Positions 23,483-33,036 are shown, numbered from the stretch's first letter. The stretch is DNA of 43,409 nucleotides from Halalkalibacter urbisdiaboli (GCF_002156385.1 NZ_MVJM01000002.1:595780-639188), one strand, 5' to 3'. Notes: a model not told the origin generated them from the sequence alone. Translations and numbers: made by a program.

Positions 23483-25015
23483 TTATTCAGCCCCTTTTTC
23501 AGTTGAGTCTGAAGGAACGTTTAAGTCCCCTTTTTGCCACTTCATCGCTGAGAAAATAAACCCGACAATAATTGCTCCGATTGCTACAAACCAACCTGAG
23601 TAGAGCAAGAACGAAGTAGGATAACCTTCGTAATTATTTGTGAAGTTCTCGATTGTATTTTGAATCGCCATGTATCCTAAAACAACCGGAGTAACGACGC
23701 CTAAGCATACTTTCCACCATAACCCTGTTTTAAAATCTGACACACGGTTTGCATGCTCTTGTAATCCAGGAAGTTCTTTGACAAACCAAGCGACAGCAAT
23801 AACGGAAATTAATCCAGCTAACGCAATACCGAACTGGTTGATGAAATAATCTGCTGCGTCTAAGAAGAAAAGACCACCTTGCGTCGCAAACATAATCGAA
23901 ATAATTGCAGCAAGACCTCCACCAAACGCAACTGCCTTTGTACGTGATACATGGAATTTATCCTGAATTGCTGAAATAAACGTTTCTGTAATCGAAATCA
24001 ATGACGATAATCCTGCTAACACAAGCGAACCAAAGAATAAGACCCCAAAGAAGCCATTCATTCCTGGGAACGTATTAATAATTTCAGGGAAGACGACAAA
24101 GGCTAATCCAATTCCAGCACTTGCGACCTCTGAAACAGCCACTCCGCTAGCATTTGCCATAAAGCCAAGTGCCGCAAAGACCCCAATCCCCGCAAGTAAT
24201 TCAAAGCTTGAATTACTAAAGCCTGTAATAAAGGCATTGTTGTTAATATCCGATTTTTTCGGTAAATAACTTGAATACGTAATCATAATGGCAAACGCTA
24301 TCGAAAGGCTGAAGAAGATTTGTCCATAGGCCGCAACCCATACGCTTGGAGACATAATTTCTGACCAATTTGGTTTAAAGAACGCATCTAAACCAGTCAT
24401 TGCCCCTTCCAGTGTTAACGCACGAATAACGATTAAAAGGAACATCACGACTAATAACGGAATAAAAATCCGGTTAGCAACCTCAATTCCACGCTTAACC
24501 CCTTTAAATAAAACAGCAAGTGTAACTACCCATACAAGAATTAATGGGAAGAATACCCCCCCAACAATTGAACCAAAATCTCCTGGTGCGCCACCTGACA
24601 CGATATCCACTCTTTGTAAAAAGTCCCCCATTAGGAAGTCTCCTGGTGCATCTCCCCAACGTTGGTTTACAGCAAAATAGGTGTAAGCAAGGGCCCATGC
24701 AATAATAACAGCATAGTAAGTTGAAATAACAAATGAAATCGCAACTTGCCACCAGCCAATCCATTCTGTTTTCTTACTAAGACGTGCATACGATAATGGC
24801 GCAGAGCCACGATATTTGTGGCCGAGAGTAAACTCCATAATAAGAAGGGGAATCCCTGCTGTTAATAAAGCAAATAAGTACGGTAAAAAGAAAGCTCCTC
24901 CACCATTTTCATAAGCGACATAAGGAAAACGCCATATGTTTCCTAATCCTACCGCAGAACCGATTGCAGCTAAAATAAAGCCAGCGCGTGTTCCCCATTG
25001 TTCTCGATTAGCCAT
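23483..25015 (-). CDS. Sodium:neurotransmitter symporter (NSS) family transporter
   Basis: A 510-residue sodium-coupled amino-acid carrier with about 12 membrane segments. The N-terminus has REQWGTRAGFILAAIGSAVG and GLGNIWRFPYVAYENGGGAF, the family signature that forms the sodium sites. The substrate is unknown; the MetS-like partner suggests methionine or small neutral amino acids. AAAGGAG lies 9 bp upstream of ATG 25015. With the NhaC antiporter next door it fits a sodium-based economy. Confidence 0.93.
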   Translation of the reverse strand: MANREQWGTRAGFILAAIGSAVGLGNIWRFPYVAYENGGGAFFLPYLFALLTAGIPLLIMEFTLGHKYRGSAPLSYARLSKKTEWIGWWQVAISFVISTYYAVIIAWALAYTYFAVNQRWGDAPGDFLMGDFLQRVDIVSGGAPGDFGSIVGGVFFPLILVWVVTLAVLFKGVKRGIEVANRIFIPLLVVMFLLIVIRALTLEGAMTGLDAFFKPNWSEIMSPSVWVAAYGQIFFSLSIAFAIMITYSSYLPKKSDINNNAFITGFSNSSFELLAGIGVFAALGFMANASGVAVSEVASAGIGLAFVVFPEIINTFPGMNGFFGVLFFGSLVLAGLSSLISITETFISAIQDKFHVSRTKAVAFGGGLAAIISIMFATQGGLFFLDAADYFINQFGIALAGLISVIAVAWFVKELPGLQEHANRVSDFKTGLWWKVCLGVVTPVVLGYMAIQNTIENFTNNYEGYPTSFLLYSGWFVAIGAIIVGFIFSAMKWQKGDLNVPSDSTEKGAE

Positions 25016-25127
25016 TTTCTAATCTCCTTTCGTTTTAAAGTTAAAGTCTTTGTTCATGACTATTCATCGATCCTAAAAATATCATAATTCTTACACATTT
25101 TTTTAGAATCGACTATATTGTAATACC

Positions 25128-25172
25128 TTTTCGGTAGAAAATCTAAACATTTGGTGAGTTTTCTACCGAAAA
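25128..25172 (-). terminator. Long hairpin after nhaC
   Basis: TTTTCGGTAGAAAA (25128-25141) and TTTTCTACCGAAAA (25159-25172) are exact complements over 14 bp with a 17-nt loop, beginning 1 bp after the nhaC stop. It lacks a long T-run but the arms end in AAAA/TTTT. Probable terminator or mRNA-end stabiliser. Confidence 0.65.
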
Positions 25173-25173
25173 T

Positions 25174-26784
25174 TTACTCATTAACTCGATACCCATTCTT
25201 TTTTCTTATAAAGAACACACAAATTGCCAATAACATGACCGCTGAAACTAGAGCTAAAGAAACGCTCATCGTTACCCCTAGAATGAGGTAGGAAATAAAC
25301 GTAATTACAGCTCCTAAAAGTGCATAAGGTAACTGGGTAATGACGTGATCAATATGATGACTGCCTGCCCCTGTTGACGAAAGAATCGTTGTATCTGAAA
25401 TAGGTGAACAATGATCCCCAAAAATGGATCCTGCTAGTACTGCAGCAAGCATTGGCAGCATAAGTGTTATATCTAATACTGCAGCCATTTCACCTGCGAT
25501 TGGCAACAGTAAGCCAAACGTTCCCCATGAGGTCCCCGTTGAAAATGCAGCAAACCCAGCAACAACAAACAATATAGCTGGAAGAAACATAGGGTTTAAA
25601 TTTGCTTCCTCAATTTTGATGGCGAGATATTCACCCGTCCCTAGTTGGTCAATAATCGCGATAATAACCCAGGCTGCCAGTAAGATATAAATGGCTGGTA
25701 GCATCGATTTAATTCCTTCACGTAACGCTTGTAACAGTTCAATTGGACGGGCCTTTTCAACGCAATTTAATAAAAGCGTTACGACCAACCCGACAACTCC
25801 ACCGTACACAAGTGATGTCGCCACGTCTGTATTTTCAAAAATAGCTAATAGAGAGGCTTGTCCTTCTGATGCCTGTAAGCCTGTCCAAACCATAAAAAAC
25901 ACCGTTGAGATCACTAGCGCAAGAATCGGCCAAACAAGATCCCCTACTGTACCGTAACGATTTGAACCTAATCCTTCTTGATCGCCAGGAACTGGTCCAC
26001 GCTTCGGATCGACCAATTGACCTGTCTCCATTGCCGCTGTTTCATGCGTTTTCATAAGGCCAATGTTTAAATTGAACATCGCAACCGAAAAAACGAGTAG
26101 CATCGCAACAACCGCATAGATATTCATCGGGATCATTAAGATGAACGCTTGTAAAGCTTCATACTCCGTTACTCCATGCGTTGCTAAAATCCCTGCGATA
26201 ATTGCAATGATGTAAGCTCCCCAACTCGATACTGGGGCAATAACACAAATAGGAGCAGCTGTTGAATCAACTAAATAAGCGAGTTTAGCCCGAGAAATTT
26301 GATGGCGATCTGTTAAAGGACGGCTGACATTCCCAACCGTTAAACTATTAAAATAATCATCAATAAAAACGATAACCCCTAAAATAACGGTTAAAAGCTG
26401 AGCTCCTCTTCTTGTTTTCACACGCTTAATCGCCCACTCACCAAACGCACGGCTCCCACCTGAAAATGTTACCAATGCGGCAAGCATACCTAATAGTAGC
26501 AAAAACAAAATAATAAAGAGTTCCCACGTATTTAAGGCAAAGCCTGAAGCAAAAACGGCCTCTGTTACCGATTGAAACGTAACCTGCTCGATGTCTCCAT
26601 AGCTAAAAAAGATTCCAACAAAAATTCCATACACATTTGCTAACGCTTCAATCGGGTTAAATTGATGTAAAAGTAAGGCACCGACAACAATTCCAATCCC
26701 TAGCGATAAAAGAACCCGTCTCGTAATAATGACCATAACTAATGCTAAGACCGGTGGTAATAACGATAAAATCGACGTTTCCAT
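25174..26784 (-). CDS. NhaC-family Na+/H+ antiporter
   Basis: A 536-residue polytopic membrane protein. The family motifs are GTSWGTFGLLLPIAGEMA (about residue 420) and GDHCSPISDTTILSSTGAGS (about 465), plus IDDYFNSLTVGNVSRPLTDR in the first half, as in NhaC-type antiporters. Some relatives exchange amino or organic acids instead of protons, so the ions are not certain. The start is placed at 26784 (METSILSL), 9 bp after AAAGGA; the frame open to 26847 has no similarity. Confidence 0.9.
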   Translation of the reverse strand: METSILSLLPPVLALVMVIITRRVLLSLGIGIVVGALLLHQFNPIEALANVYGIFVGIFFSYGDIEQVTFQSVTEAVFASGFALNTWELFIILFLLLLGMLAALVTFSGGSRAFGEWAIKRVKTRRGAQLLTVILGVIVFIDDYFNSLTVGNVSRPLTDRHQISRAKLAYLVDSTAAPICVIAPVSSWGAYIIAIIAGILATHGVTEYEALQAFILMIPMNIYAVVAMLLVFSVAMFNLNIGLMKTHETAAMETGQLVDPKRGPVPGDQEGLGSNRYGTVGDLVWPILALVISTVFFMVWTGLQASEGQASLLAIFENTDVATSLVYGGVVGLVVTLLLNCVEKARPIELLQALREGIKSMLPAIYILLAAWVIIAIIDQLGTGEYLAIKIEEANLNPMFLPAILFVVAGFAAFSTGTSWGTFGLLLPIAGEMAAVLDITLMLPMLAAVLAGSIFGDHCSPISDTTILSSTGAGSHHIDHVITQLPYALLGAVITFISYLILGVTMSVSLALVSAVMLLAICVFFIRKKNGYRVNE

Positions 26785-26840
26785 ACTGTAATGTCCTTTC
26801 TCTAAAGTTGTTAGTTTGAATACATTTACACATACGCAAA

Positions 26841-26869
26841 CAGGCAATAATGGTAGCCATTATTGCCTG
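26841..26869 (-). promoter_or_regulatory. 13-bp perfect hairpin between yunB and nhaC
   Basis: CAGGCAATAATGG-TAG-CCATTATTGCCTG. On the minus strand it lies 84 bp after the yunB stop and 56 bp before the nhaC start. The tail is TTTGCG, not a run of T, so it may be a yunB terminator or a structured nhaC leader. The plus-strand tail AACCCTAGTTTTTT is T-rich but no plus gene precedes it. Confidence 0.5.
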
Positions 26870-26953
26870 AACCCTAGTTTTTTCTACTAGGCAAGCGCTG
26901 ACATTTTTCGACAACCTGAACTAATATATCATGTTCTTCGTGCTTTTACAACG

Positions 26954-27730
26954 CTAATTACTTGATTTTGAATCAGAAGGTGGGTCAACCGGCAGAACCA
27001 TTCCGCCTCCTTCTGCATATACATCTGGTACTCGTCCTTGAACCGTTACAAGCCCAATTGGAATCGTTGCCTTAACCGCTTCTGTATTTGTCGCAAATGG
27101 AATCACAATTTTAACGTCGACGACCAAATCAAAGTTTACGATCATCGTCGTATTATTAATACCGGTATCTTTTACTTCTAAATTCAAGTCTGGTCTTACA
27201 TCTCCAATGGCTGAAAAGCGCACAGGAATTTTCGGTCCTAACTGAGCAAGTAACGCATTGTTTGTTGCTTGCCCTAAAGGTATCGTATAAATAATACCGC
27301 CTTCAGCATCCGTATCTGACCCTACCTCAACATCAACATCATCAGAAGCATCAATATCGAAAACCTCTCCTTGTTCGATCGCCTTTAAATGTCGTTGCAC
27401 CCGATTCGTTGCTTCTGAGAGGACACGGTTGTAAATTTGGGTATTGAACTGAATCATTTGAATATAGCCTTCCGAGTCTTTATCAACAATAAAGAGTTCT
27501 TCTTGAGTCAAACCATCAGTTATTTTTTTATCAACCGCATCGTTAATCGCTTTGGTCGCTATCACCTTCGTTTCCGTCGTTGCAATTTGTAGCAATGTCG
27601 GACGTATCCCCTTCTCAATAATCCATAACCCTTGAGCAGTTAATATAATAAATATTAAGAAAGATAAGAGCAACACATACCGAAACGGCAGCGGGCCTTT
27701 TCGGGGTCTAATTTTTCTCTTAAAGGTCAT
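26954..27730 (-). CDS. yunB: Sporulation protein YunB
   Basis: A 258-residue protein with a basic N-terminus, one membrane segment (YVLLLSFLIFIILTAQGLWI) and a large outer domain with GIIYTIPLGQATNNALLAQLG and IPIGLVTVQGRVPDVYAEGG. It matches the sporulation-specific YunB of Bacillus, expressed in the mother cell. A sigma-E-like promoter lies upstream. The C-terminus is Ser-rich and charged. Confidence 0.92.
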   Translation of the reverse strand: MTFKRKIRPRKGPLPFRYVLLLSFLIFIILTAQGLWIIEKGIRPTLLQIATTETKVIATKAINDAVDKKITDGLTQEELFIVDKDSEGYIQMIQFNTQIYNRVLSEATNRVQRHLKAIEQGEVFDIDASDDVDVEVGSDTDAEGGIIYTIPLGQATNNALLAQLGPKIPVRFSAIGDVRPDLNLEVKDTGINNTTMIVNFDLVVDVKIVIPFATNTEAVKATIPIGLVTVQGRVPDVYAEGGGMVLPVDPPSDSKSSN

Positions 27731-27751
27731 GTTGAAAACCCCCTTCGCTTC

Positions 27752-27781
27752 ATTCTATGCAAAGGAGGTAGGTAGTTTGAC
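27752..27781 (-). promoter_or_regulatory. Candidate sigma-E promoter of yunB
   Basis: On the minus strand GTCAAACT (27781-27774), a 14-bp spacer, and CATAGAAT (27759-27752). The mother-cell sigma-E pattern is about GTCATATT / CATACAAT with 14-bp spacing. Confidence 0.55.
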
Positions 27782-27813
27782 CACTAATTATTACTTGTTC
27801 TAAAAACATTACT

Positions 27814-28299
27814 TTATCCTTTTCTTTCGTAGAGACAAAAGTCATGAGCATGACGGTTTTTTTCATCGACCTTTCCTTTTTCTACCGAAACGAGCTTCCA
27901 ATCAGCTTCTGAGATCTCTGGAAAGAAAGTATCTCCCTCAAAGGTTTCGTGAATTTTTGTAACATATAAACGGTCTACATCATTCCAAAATAGCTTAAAT
28001 AATTCCGTGCCACCGATAATGAATAACTCTTCGTCTTCATTGGATAACGCTTTGACCTCATCTACGGAATGAACAACTTCACAGCCAGGTGCCTGAAAAT
28101 CCTGACTTCGTGTTAATACGACATTCCGACGCTTAGGCAAAGGGCGACCAATCGATTCATATGTTTTTCTTCCCATCACAATCGTATGCCCTAACGTTGT
28201 TCGTTTAAAAAAAGCCAAGTCAGCAGGAAGGTGCCACGGTAAGTCATTGTCTTTTCCAATTGTGCGCTGTTCATCCATTGCAAAAATAAATGAAATCAT
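27814..28299 (-). CDS. dfrA: Dihydrofolate reductase
   Basis: A 161-residue DHFR that regenerates tetrahydrofolate after the ThyA reaction. It begins [20 protein letters not shown], with PWHLPADL carrying the conserved PW and substrate-binding acidic residue, then [13 protein letters not shown] for NADPH and [13 protein letters not shown]. Its ATG overlaps the thyA stop by 4 bp. No clear terminator is seen downstream. The position between yunB and yunC is not the B. subtilis position. Confidence 0.96.
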   Translation of the reverse strand: MISFIFAMDEQRTIGKDNDLPWHLPADLAFFKRTTLGHTIVMGRKTYESIGRPLPKRRNVVLTRSQDFQAPGCEVVHSVDEVKALSNEDEELFIIGGTELFKLFWNDVDRLYVTKIHETFEGDTFFPEISEADWKLVSVEKGKVDEKNRHAHDFCLYERKG

Positions 28300-29090
28300 A
28301 CCGACACCTCACCTTTTATATGAGGGTGTGGATCATAATCGACAAGTTCAAAATCCTCATATGTAAAGTCAAAGATAGAAGAAACCTCACGATTGATCTT
28401 CACCTTCGGAAGTGAACGTGGCTCTCGCGTTAATTGAAGCTTTACTTGCTCTAAATGGTTCAAATAAATATGCGTATCGCCAAATGTATGCACAAAATCA
28501 CCAGGCTCTAAGTCGGTTACTTGAGCTATCATCATTGTTAAAAGCGCATAAGAGGCGATATTAAACGGAACACCTAAGAATACATCTGCACTACGTTGGT
28601 AGAGCTGGCAAGAAAGTTTGCCATCATTTACGTAAAATTGAAAGAAACAATGGCATGGTGCTAAGGCCATCTCATCAATTTCTGCTGCATTCCATGCACT
28701 AACAATCAATCGACGTGAATCTGGGTTCTCCTTAATTTGGCGAATAACATCAGAAATTTGATCAACCGTTTTTCCATTTGCCCCTTCCCATGAGCGCCAC
28801 TGCTTACCATATATAGGACCTAGCTCTCCGTCCTCATCTGCCCATTCATTCCAAATCCGGACACCATTTTCTTTTAAATAACGGACATTGGTCTCTCCTT
28901 TTAAAAACCAAAGCAGTTCATGGATAATCGACCGAAGATGAAGTTTCTTCGTTGTCACTAGGGGAAAACCCTCATTAAGGTTAAACCTCATTTGATAGCC
29001 AAACGTACTAATCGTCCCTGTCCCTGTCCGATCAGATTTTTCTGCGCCACTTTCTAACACATGCTTACATAAATCTAAATATTGTTTCAT
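28296..29090 (-). CDS. thyA: Thymidylate synthase (ThyA type)
   Basis: A 264-residue enzyme methylating dUMP to dTMP with methylene-tetrahydrofolate. Catalytic Cys in [12 protein letters not shown] (about residue 146) and the dUMP-binding [20 protein letters not shown] follow. The C-terminal IKGEVSV is close to the conserved end. Its ribosome site AAAGGAG lies inside the last codons of the HD-GYP gene, 8 bp away, and it overlaps dfrA, so the three are probably one transcript. Confidence 0.97.
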   Translation of the reverse strand: MKQYLDLCKHVLESGAEKSDRTGTGTISTFGYQMRFNLNEGFPLVTTKKLHLRSIIHELLWFLKGETNVRYLKENGVRIWNEWADEDGELGPIYGKQWRSWEGANGKTVDQISDVIRQIKENPDSRRLIVSAWNAAEIDEMALAPCHCFFQFYVNDGKLSCQLYQRSADVFLGVPFNIASYALLTMMIAQVTDLEPGDFVHTFGDTHIYLNHLEQVKLQLTREPRSLPKVKINREVSSIFDFTYEDFELVDYDPHPHIKGEVSV

Positions 29091-29098
29091 TCTTCATC

Positions 29099-30214
29099 TT
29101 ACTCCTTTTTTGACGACGCTGGGGCTGCTTGCGTCGATTCGATTTCAACAATGGTTATATTGATTTGCTGCATTAAGTTGATGTCATAAGAGGATTCGAG
29201 CTTCTTACCTTTCTCAGATATAACGCGAACGACTGGTCTAGAACTTAGCTGCTTATTTTGTTTAATCACAATGGCCTCGCGTTCATCATTAAGTGTCACC
29301 GTTACCCCAACCGGATACACTGCAACCGCTCGACTAAATGCTTCAACCAAACGTTTATCAAATTGGGTATTGACCCCTGAATATAATAGCTCTAACGCTT
29401 CATGTGGTAGCATCGGCCTTCGATACACTCGATGGGATGTAACAGCATCGAATACATCAGCAATCCCAATCAGCTTTGCATACAAATGAATACTTTCATT
29501 CGTTAACCCTTGTGGATAGCCTGTCCCATCCATTCGTTCATGATGCTGTAATGCACAATGAGCTGTGACTAACGATATGTTCGGTAAATTTTTCAGCATA
29601 TCAAAGCCCACTTTCGGATGGGTTTTGATAACATCAAACTCTTCTCGCGTTAGCCGCCCTGGTTTATTCAGTATCTCACTAGGAATGGCCATTTTTCCAA
29701 CATCATGTAAAAGAGCCCCTAAGCCTATTTCCATTAACTGCTTTTCAGTAAATCCAACTTCAACGGCCAAGGCTAGAGTATACACCGTCACATTTAAGGA
29801 ATGAGTAAAAATATAATTATCGTAAACATAAACATCACTTAGTAAAGCGAGGGCATCCTCTTTTTGCTTAATGTCAGATAAAATACTTTTCACAACCTCT
29901 GAAAAGTTCCGACTAAGATAATCACAATTTATCGACATATTTAGCTTTAAGTCATTGCTAATCGATTGAAATTCTCTCTTTATAAATTTAATCGCTTTAT
30001 GCCTAGTTTCATCGGTAATGACGTCTTCTACGACGATATCCTCAGTTCTCTCATCATATATATATATAAATGATATACCTAAATTTAAAAGGCGCTCTAA
30101 CACTCGTTCTGTTAGCTCCACTCCCTCGAATAAAAGCACTTGTCCATTATCGTTAAATATGGGCTTGCCAAGCTTCGTACCTGGTTCAACAGACTTCGTC
30201 GCCACTAATCTCAT
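29099..30214 (-). CDS. HD-GYP domain cyclic-di-GMP phosphodiesterase
   Basis: A 371-residue cytosolic protein. The N-terminal about 120 residues are of the DUF3391-like type often placed before HD-GYP domains. The HD-GYP domain has LLHDVGKMAIPSEILNKPG (about residue 167) and HHERMDGTGYPQGL (about 226), including the GYP triplet, then ADVFDAVTSHRVYRRP. All metal ligands I expect are visible, so c-di-GMP hydrolysis is likely. No membrane segment or sensor domain is seen. AGGGAGA precedes the ATG. It is probably cotranscribed with thyA and dfrA, an unexpected pairing. Confidence 0.92.
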   Translation of the reverse strand: MRLVATKSVEPGTKLGKPIFNDNGQVLLFEGVELTERVLERLLNLGISFIYIYDERTEDIVVEDVITDETRHKAIKFIKREFQSISNDLKLNMSINCDYLSRNFSEVVKSILSDIKQKEDALALLSDVYVYDNYIFTHSLNVTVYTLALAVEVGFTEKQLMEIGLGALLHDVGKMAIPSEILNKPGRLTREEFDVIKTHPKVGFDMLKNLPNISLVTAHCALQHHERMDGTGYPQGLTNESIHLYAKLIGIADVFDAVTSHRVYRRPMLPHEALELLYSGVNTQFDKRLVEAFSRAVAVYPVGVTVTLNDEREAIVIKQNKQLSSRPVVRVISEKGKKLESSYDINLMQQINITIVEIESTQAAPASSKKE

Positions 30215-30373
30215 TTTGTTCTCCCTTTATCATAGGATTTATCATACTTGTAGTTTTACATGAAAACTGTCGAACTTCAAGGTAAACTATCTGAAAATAG
30301 AGGATTACTTTTAGAGAATAGATGTTTATGTTTCAATTAATTAACGCTATTGGTTATTATAGTGAAAATTAAT

Positions 30374-30405
30374 GAAAACCTCAGCATCTAAGATACTGAG
30401 GCTTT
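30374..30405 (-). terminator. Terminator of yunC
   Basis: Minus-strand CCTCAGTATCT-T-AGATGCTGAGG followed by TTTTCATT. One G-U pair. It lies 8 bp after the yunC stop. Confidence 0.8.
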
Positions 30406-30409
30406 CAGA

Positions 30410-30718
30410 TTAATCATACTTCATTTTAAGTAATGCATCTTTCCCCTTCATCCCCGCTTTAATGCCAAGCTCTTCTGCCTCTAATGTTACCGATTCAAGT
30501 GGTGCCTCAAGGAGTTGGTCAATTGTCCGAACTCCAACTGCACGCCCTGCAACAATTTTTCGTTCCTTTAATTTATCATTTAATAACGCGACATCCAATG
30601 CACCACACATAATATATCCCGTATCATTCATAACTGCCATGAAATTTGTTTTAGGAAGCTTTAACGTCACTGCAATAAACGTCTCTCCCTCAATTTTAAT
30701 TGGGTTCATATCTAGCAT
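30410..30718 (-). CDS. yunC: YunC, DUF1805 family protein
   Basis: A 102-residue protein of the DUF1805 family: TGYIMCGALDVALLNDKL, RAVGVRTIDQLLEAPL and GIKAGMKGKDALLKM. Structure-solved relatives exist but no function is assigned. ATG 30718 (MLDMNPIK) lies 10 bp from AAGGAG; the GTG at 30727 is too close to it. It follows yunD on the same strand. Confidence 0.9.
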   Translation of the reverse strand: MLDMNPIKIEGETFIAVTLKLPKTNFMAVMNDTGYIMCGALDVALLNDKLKERKIVAGRAVGVRTIDQLLEAPLESVTLEAEELGIKAGMKGKDALLKMKYD

Positions 30719-30796
30719 TGATTTCACGCTCCTTATCGTTTGCTCATTCCTTACTCGTAATACGATATGAGCAAAGTAAATAGAACGTGAATTATT

Positions 30797-32167
30797 TTAA
30801 GCATATGTTTGCCCAAGCTTCCATGCCAGTATGTCACGTAATAACTCAGGCATATAGTAATCCTTAAATGACGATTCTGCTACATCCGGATAAAGGTGGC
30901 CAAACGTGTACATATCTAATGTTGCAATCGTATACTCTCTATCAAGCTGAAGCGGTTTTCCAAGTACATCGACTTCCCCTAACGTACCATCGCTTTTTTC
31001 TCGAATCGTTATCCCCGTAAAAATCATTTTTCCTAACACCTTCCCCCGAAAACCAAACCCTCGTAACTGTAAGGTTTTCATTTCAGTTGTACGAGAACGC
31101 TCAATGGTCTTCAACAATTCCAGTCCTGATAATTTCACTACACAAGGGTTAATCGGATGTGGACATATTCGATGAATGTCCGCCTTCGTAATTGTTCCTT
31201 TTTGGAGAGATTCTAGCAACACACCTGCATTAATCATGCCAATTTCTTGATCACACCACTCTGCTAACGCACGACAGAGCAAATCGACCGCCTCAGTTTC
31301 TTCCTCCCAAGAAACAAGTAACGTCTTAGGTAATATCGCAACAGGCTCTGCTAATTGCTTAGATGCTTGCTGTTGTAATTGTTTTAACAGTGTAGTTGTA
31401 GCCGAATCTTCTTCCCAGTCCTTTTCGACTTGTAATAATTTGGCCTCTTTATGAACAACAGTTTTGGTAGCCTGGTCATAATGAAGGTTAATTTTCCCGA
31501 AGTGCGCGCCATATTTTCCAGCCTGAGCGATTAAAGTACCACAAATAGTCTTTCCTTGTTTTAAAACATCATGAGTATGCGCGCCTAAAATGATATCAAT
31601 CCCATCAACTGTTTCCGCTATTTCTTCATCTCGAAATAAGCCAAGATGGGACATCAGGATGACAACATCTACTTGAGGTCTCACCTCATCAACTAATTTT
31701 TTTAATAATTGAATTGGGTGCTCAATTTTCCAGCCTAACTGCTGATAGAATCGAGTAAACGGCGCGGTTAAACCAATAATCCCTATTTTCACTCCGCTGT
31801 TTAATTGATGAATAACATAAGGCTTTGCCCAGTCTGGTCGATTCCCCTTTTCATCAAAGAGGTTTGCTACAATTACTGAGAATTTCGCTTCATTATATAA
31901 TGTATTTAATTGGTCTTTCGAAAATGTGATACCTTCATTATTTCCAATCGTTGCAAAATCAACTTTCGCTTCATTCAGTAGTCGAACATTTCCTTTTCCT
32001 TCTGTTGCCTCCGTAATTGGATGACTACGGTCCGCATGATCGCCAAGTTCAAAGAATAAACTATTTCCATCTCGGTGCTTCTTTGTATAAGCGATAATCT
32101 GTGGCCAATAATCAAAGCAGCTATGAATATCATTTGTATGAAAGAATGTTAATTGTACGGTTGTCAT
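30797..32167 (-). CDS. yunD: YunD, 5'-nucleotidase/metallophosphatase family
   Basis: A 456-residue two-domain enzyme. The N-terminal metallophosphoesterase has FFHTNDIHSCFDY, ELGDHADRS, IGNNEGITF (His replaced by Glu in the usual GNHE), MSHLGLFRDEE and LGAHTHDVL. The C-terminal 5'-nucleotidase domain contains INAGVLLESL and YTIATLDMYTFG. It has no signal peptide, so it acts inside the cell, and resembles UshA-like nucleotide hydrolases. The changed GNHE motif is worth noting. It follows yunE by 27 bp. Confidence 0.92.
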   Translation of the reverse strand: MTTVQLTFFHTNDIHSCFDYWPQIIAYTKKHRDGNSLFFELGDHADRSHPITEATEGKGNVRLLNEAKVDFATIGNNEGITFSKDQLNTLYNEAKFSVIVANLFDEKGNRPDWAKPYVIHQLNSGVKIGIIGLTAPFTRFYQQLGWKIEHPIQLLKKLVDEVRPQVDVVILMSHLGLFRDEEIAETVDGIDIILGAHTHDVLKQGKTICGTLIAQAGKYGAHFGKINLHYDQATKTVVHKEAKLLQVEKDWEEDSATTTLLKQLQQQASKQLAEPVAILPKTLLVSWEEETEAVDLLCRALAEWCDQEIGMINAGVLLESLQKGTITKADIHRICPHPINPCVVKLSGLELLKTIERSRTTEMKTLQLRGFGFRGKVLGKMIFTGITIREKSDGTLGEVDVLGKPLQLDREYTIATLDMYTFGHLYPDVAESSFKDYYMPELLRDILAWKLGQTYA

Positions 32168-32194
32168 CGGTTCCTAGTTTTCCTCCTCATTCAT

Positions 32195-33013
32195 TCAAAA
32201 ACTACCATTAAAAATTAAGCGTATTGCCATAACTATTAAAAATATGCGAAAAACCATCACTAACGTGTCGCTTGATAAGCGACGGTTTATCGCTGCTCCA
32301 AGCTGACCTCCAAACCAAGCTCCTGGAATCAGGGCCGTTGCAAGAAACCAATCAACGTTACCTAATGCTATATGAGAAATAGAGCCAACAATGGAAGACA
32401 ATAAAATCATAAACATCGATGTCGCCACTGCAATATGTGGAGGAAAGCCAAACAATACAATCATAGCAGGAACCATTAGCGATCCTCCTCCAACACCAAA
32501 AAGACCAGAAACCATTCCAACACAAAAAGCGATTATAATGGCGATAAAAGGATGAAAACGATATGTATAATGATGACCTTCCTGATCTATATGACTGCGT
32601 TCAACTCCAGAAAGCCTTCCTGGTAACGGTTTTATATGGTTTCTAATAAATAGAATAAAAGAGACGAATAAAATAAAAAGCCCAAAGTAAAGAAAAAACG
32701 CATCGACGTTAATCCCTTTGTTTAACCAAACACCAAACAATGCGCCAGGAGCACTACCAGTAAAAAATATCGCTCCACTTTTAAAGTCAATTTTTTTCTG
32801 CTTCATATAAGCAAATGTTGAGGAGAGACCAGTAAAAATCATAATTAACAATGAGGTTCCGACTGCCACTTGAGGTGTCATATGATTTAATATCGGTAAG
32901 TAATAGGCAAACAAAAGTAAAGCTGGAACAATAACTATGCCACCACCTAGTCCCATTACACTGCCAAGCGTTCCAGCAACTAACCCAATCAGCAGTAACA
33001 CAATCCATTCCAT
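32195..33013 (-). CDS. yunE: YunE, TauE/SafE (TSUP) family permease
   Basis: A 272-residue membrane protein with eight or so hydrophobic segments and the two TSUP repeats: LGSVMGLGGGIVIVPALLL and VSGLFGVGGGSLMVPAMIV. Members export sulfite, sulfonates or sulfoacetate. AGAGGG lies upstream of ATG 33013. The gene starts about 23 bp from the end of the 65-bp hairpin array, which occupies all of its upstream region back to yunF. Confidence 0.92.
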   Translation of the reverse strand: MEWIVLLLIGLVAGTLGSVMGLGGGIVIVPALLLFAYYLPILNHMTPQVAVGTSLLIMIFTGLSSTFAYMKQKKIDFKSGAIFFTGSAPGALFGVWLNKGINVDAFFLYFGLFILFVSFILFIRNHIKPLPGRLSGVERSHIDQEGHHYTYRFHPFIAIIIAFCVGMVSGLFGVGGGSLMVPAMIVLFGFPPHIAVATSMFMILLSSIVGSISHIALGNVDWFLATALIPGAWFGGQLGAAINRRLSSDTLVMVFRIFLIVMAIRLIFNGSF

Positions 33014-33036
33014 ATAAAACCCTCTTTAAGTTTAGT

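Noticed and set aside
29271-30263. Plus-strand frames opposite the HD-GYP gene
   Set aside because: They are Ser/Thr-rich antisense shadows of a well-conserved gene.
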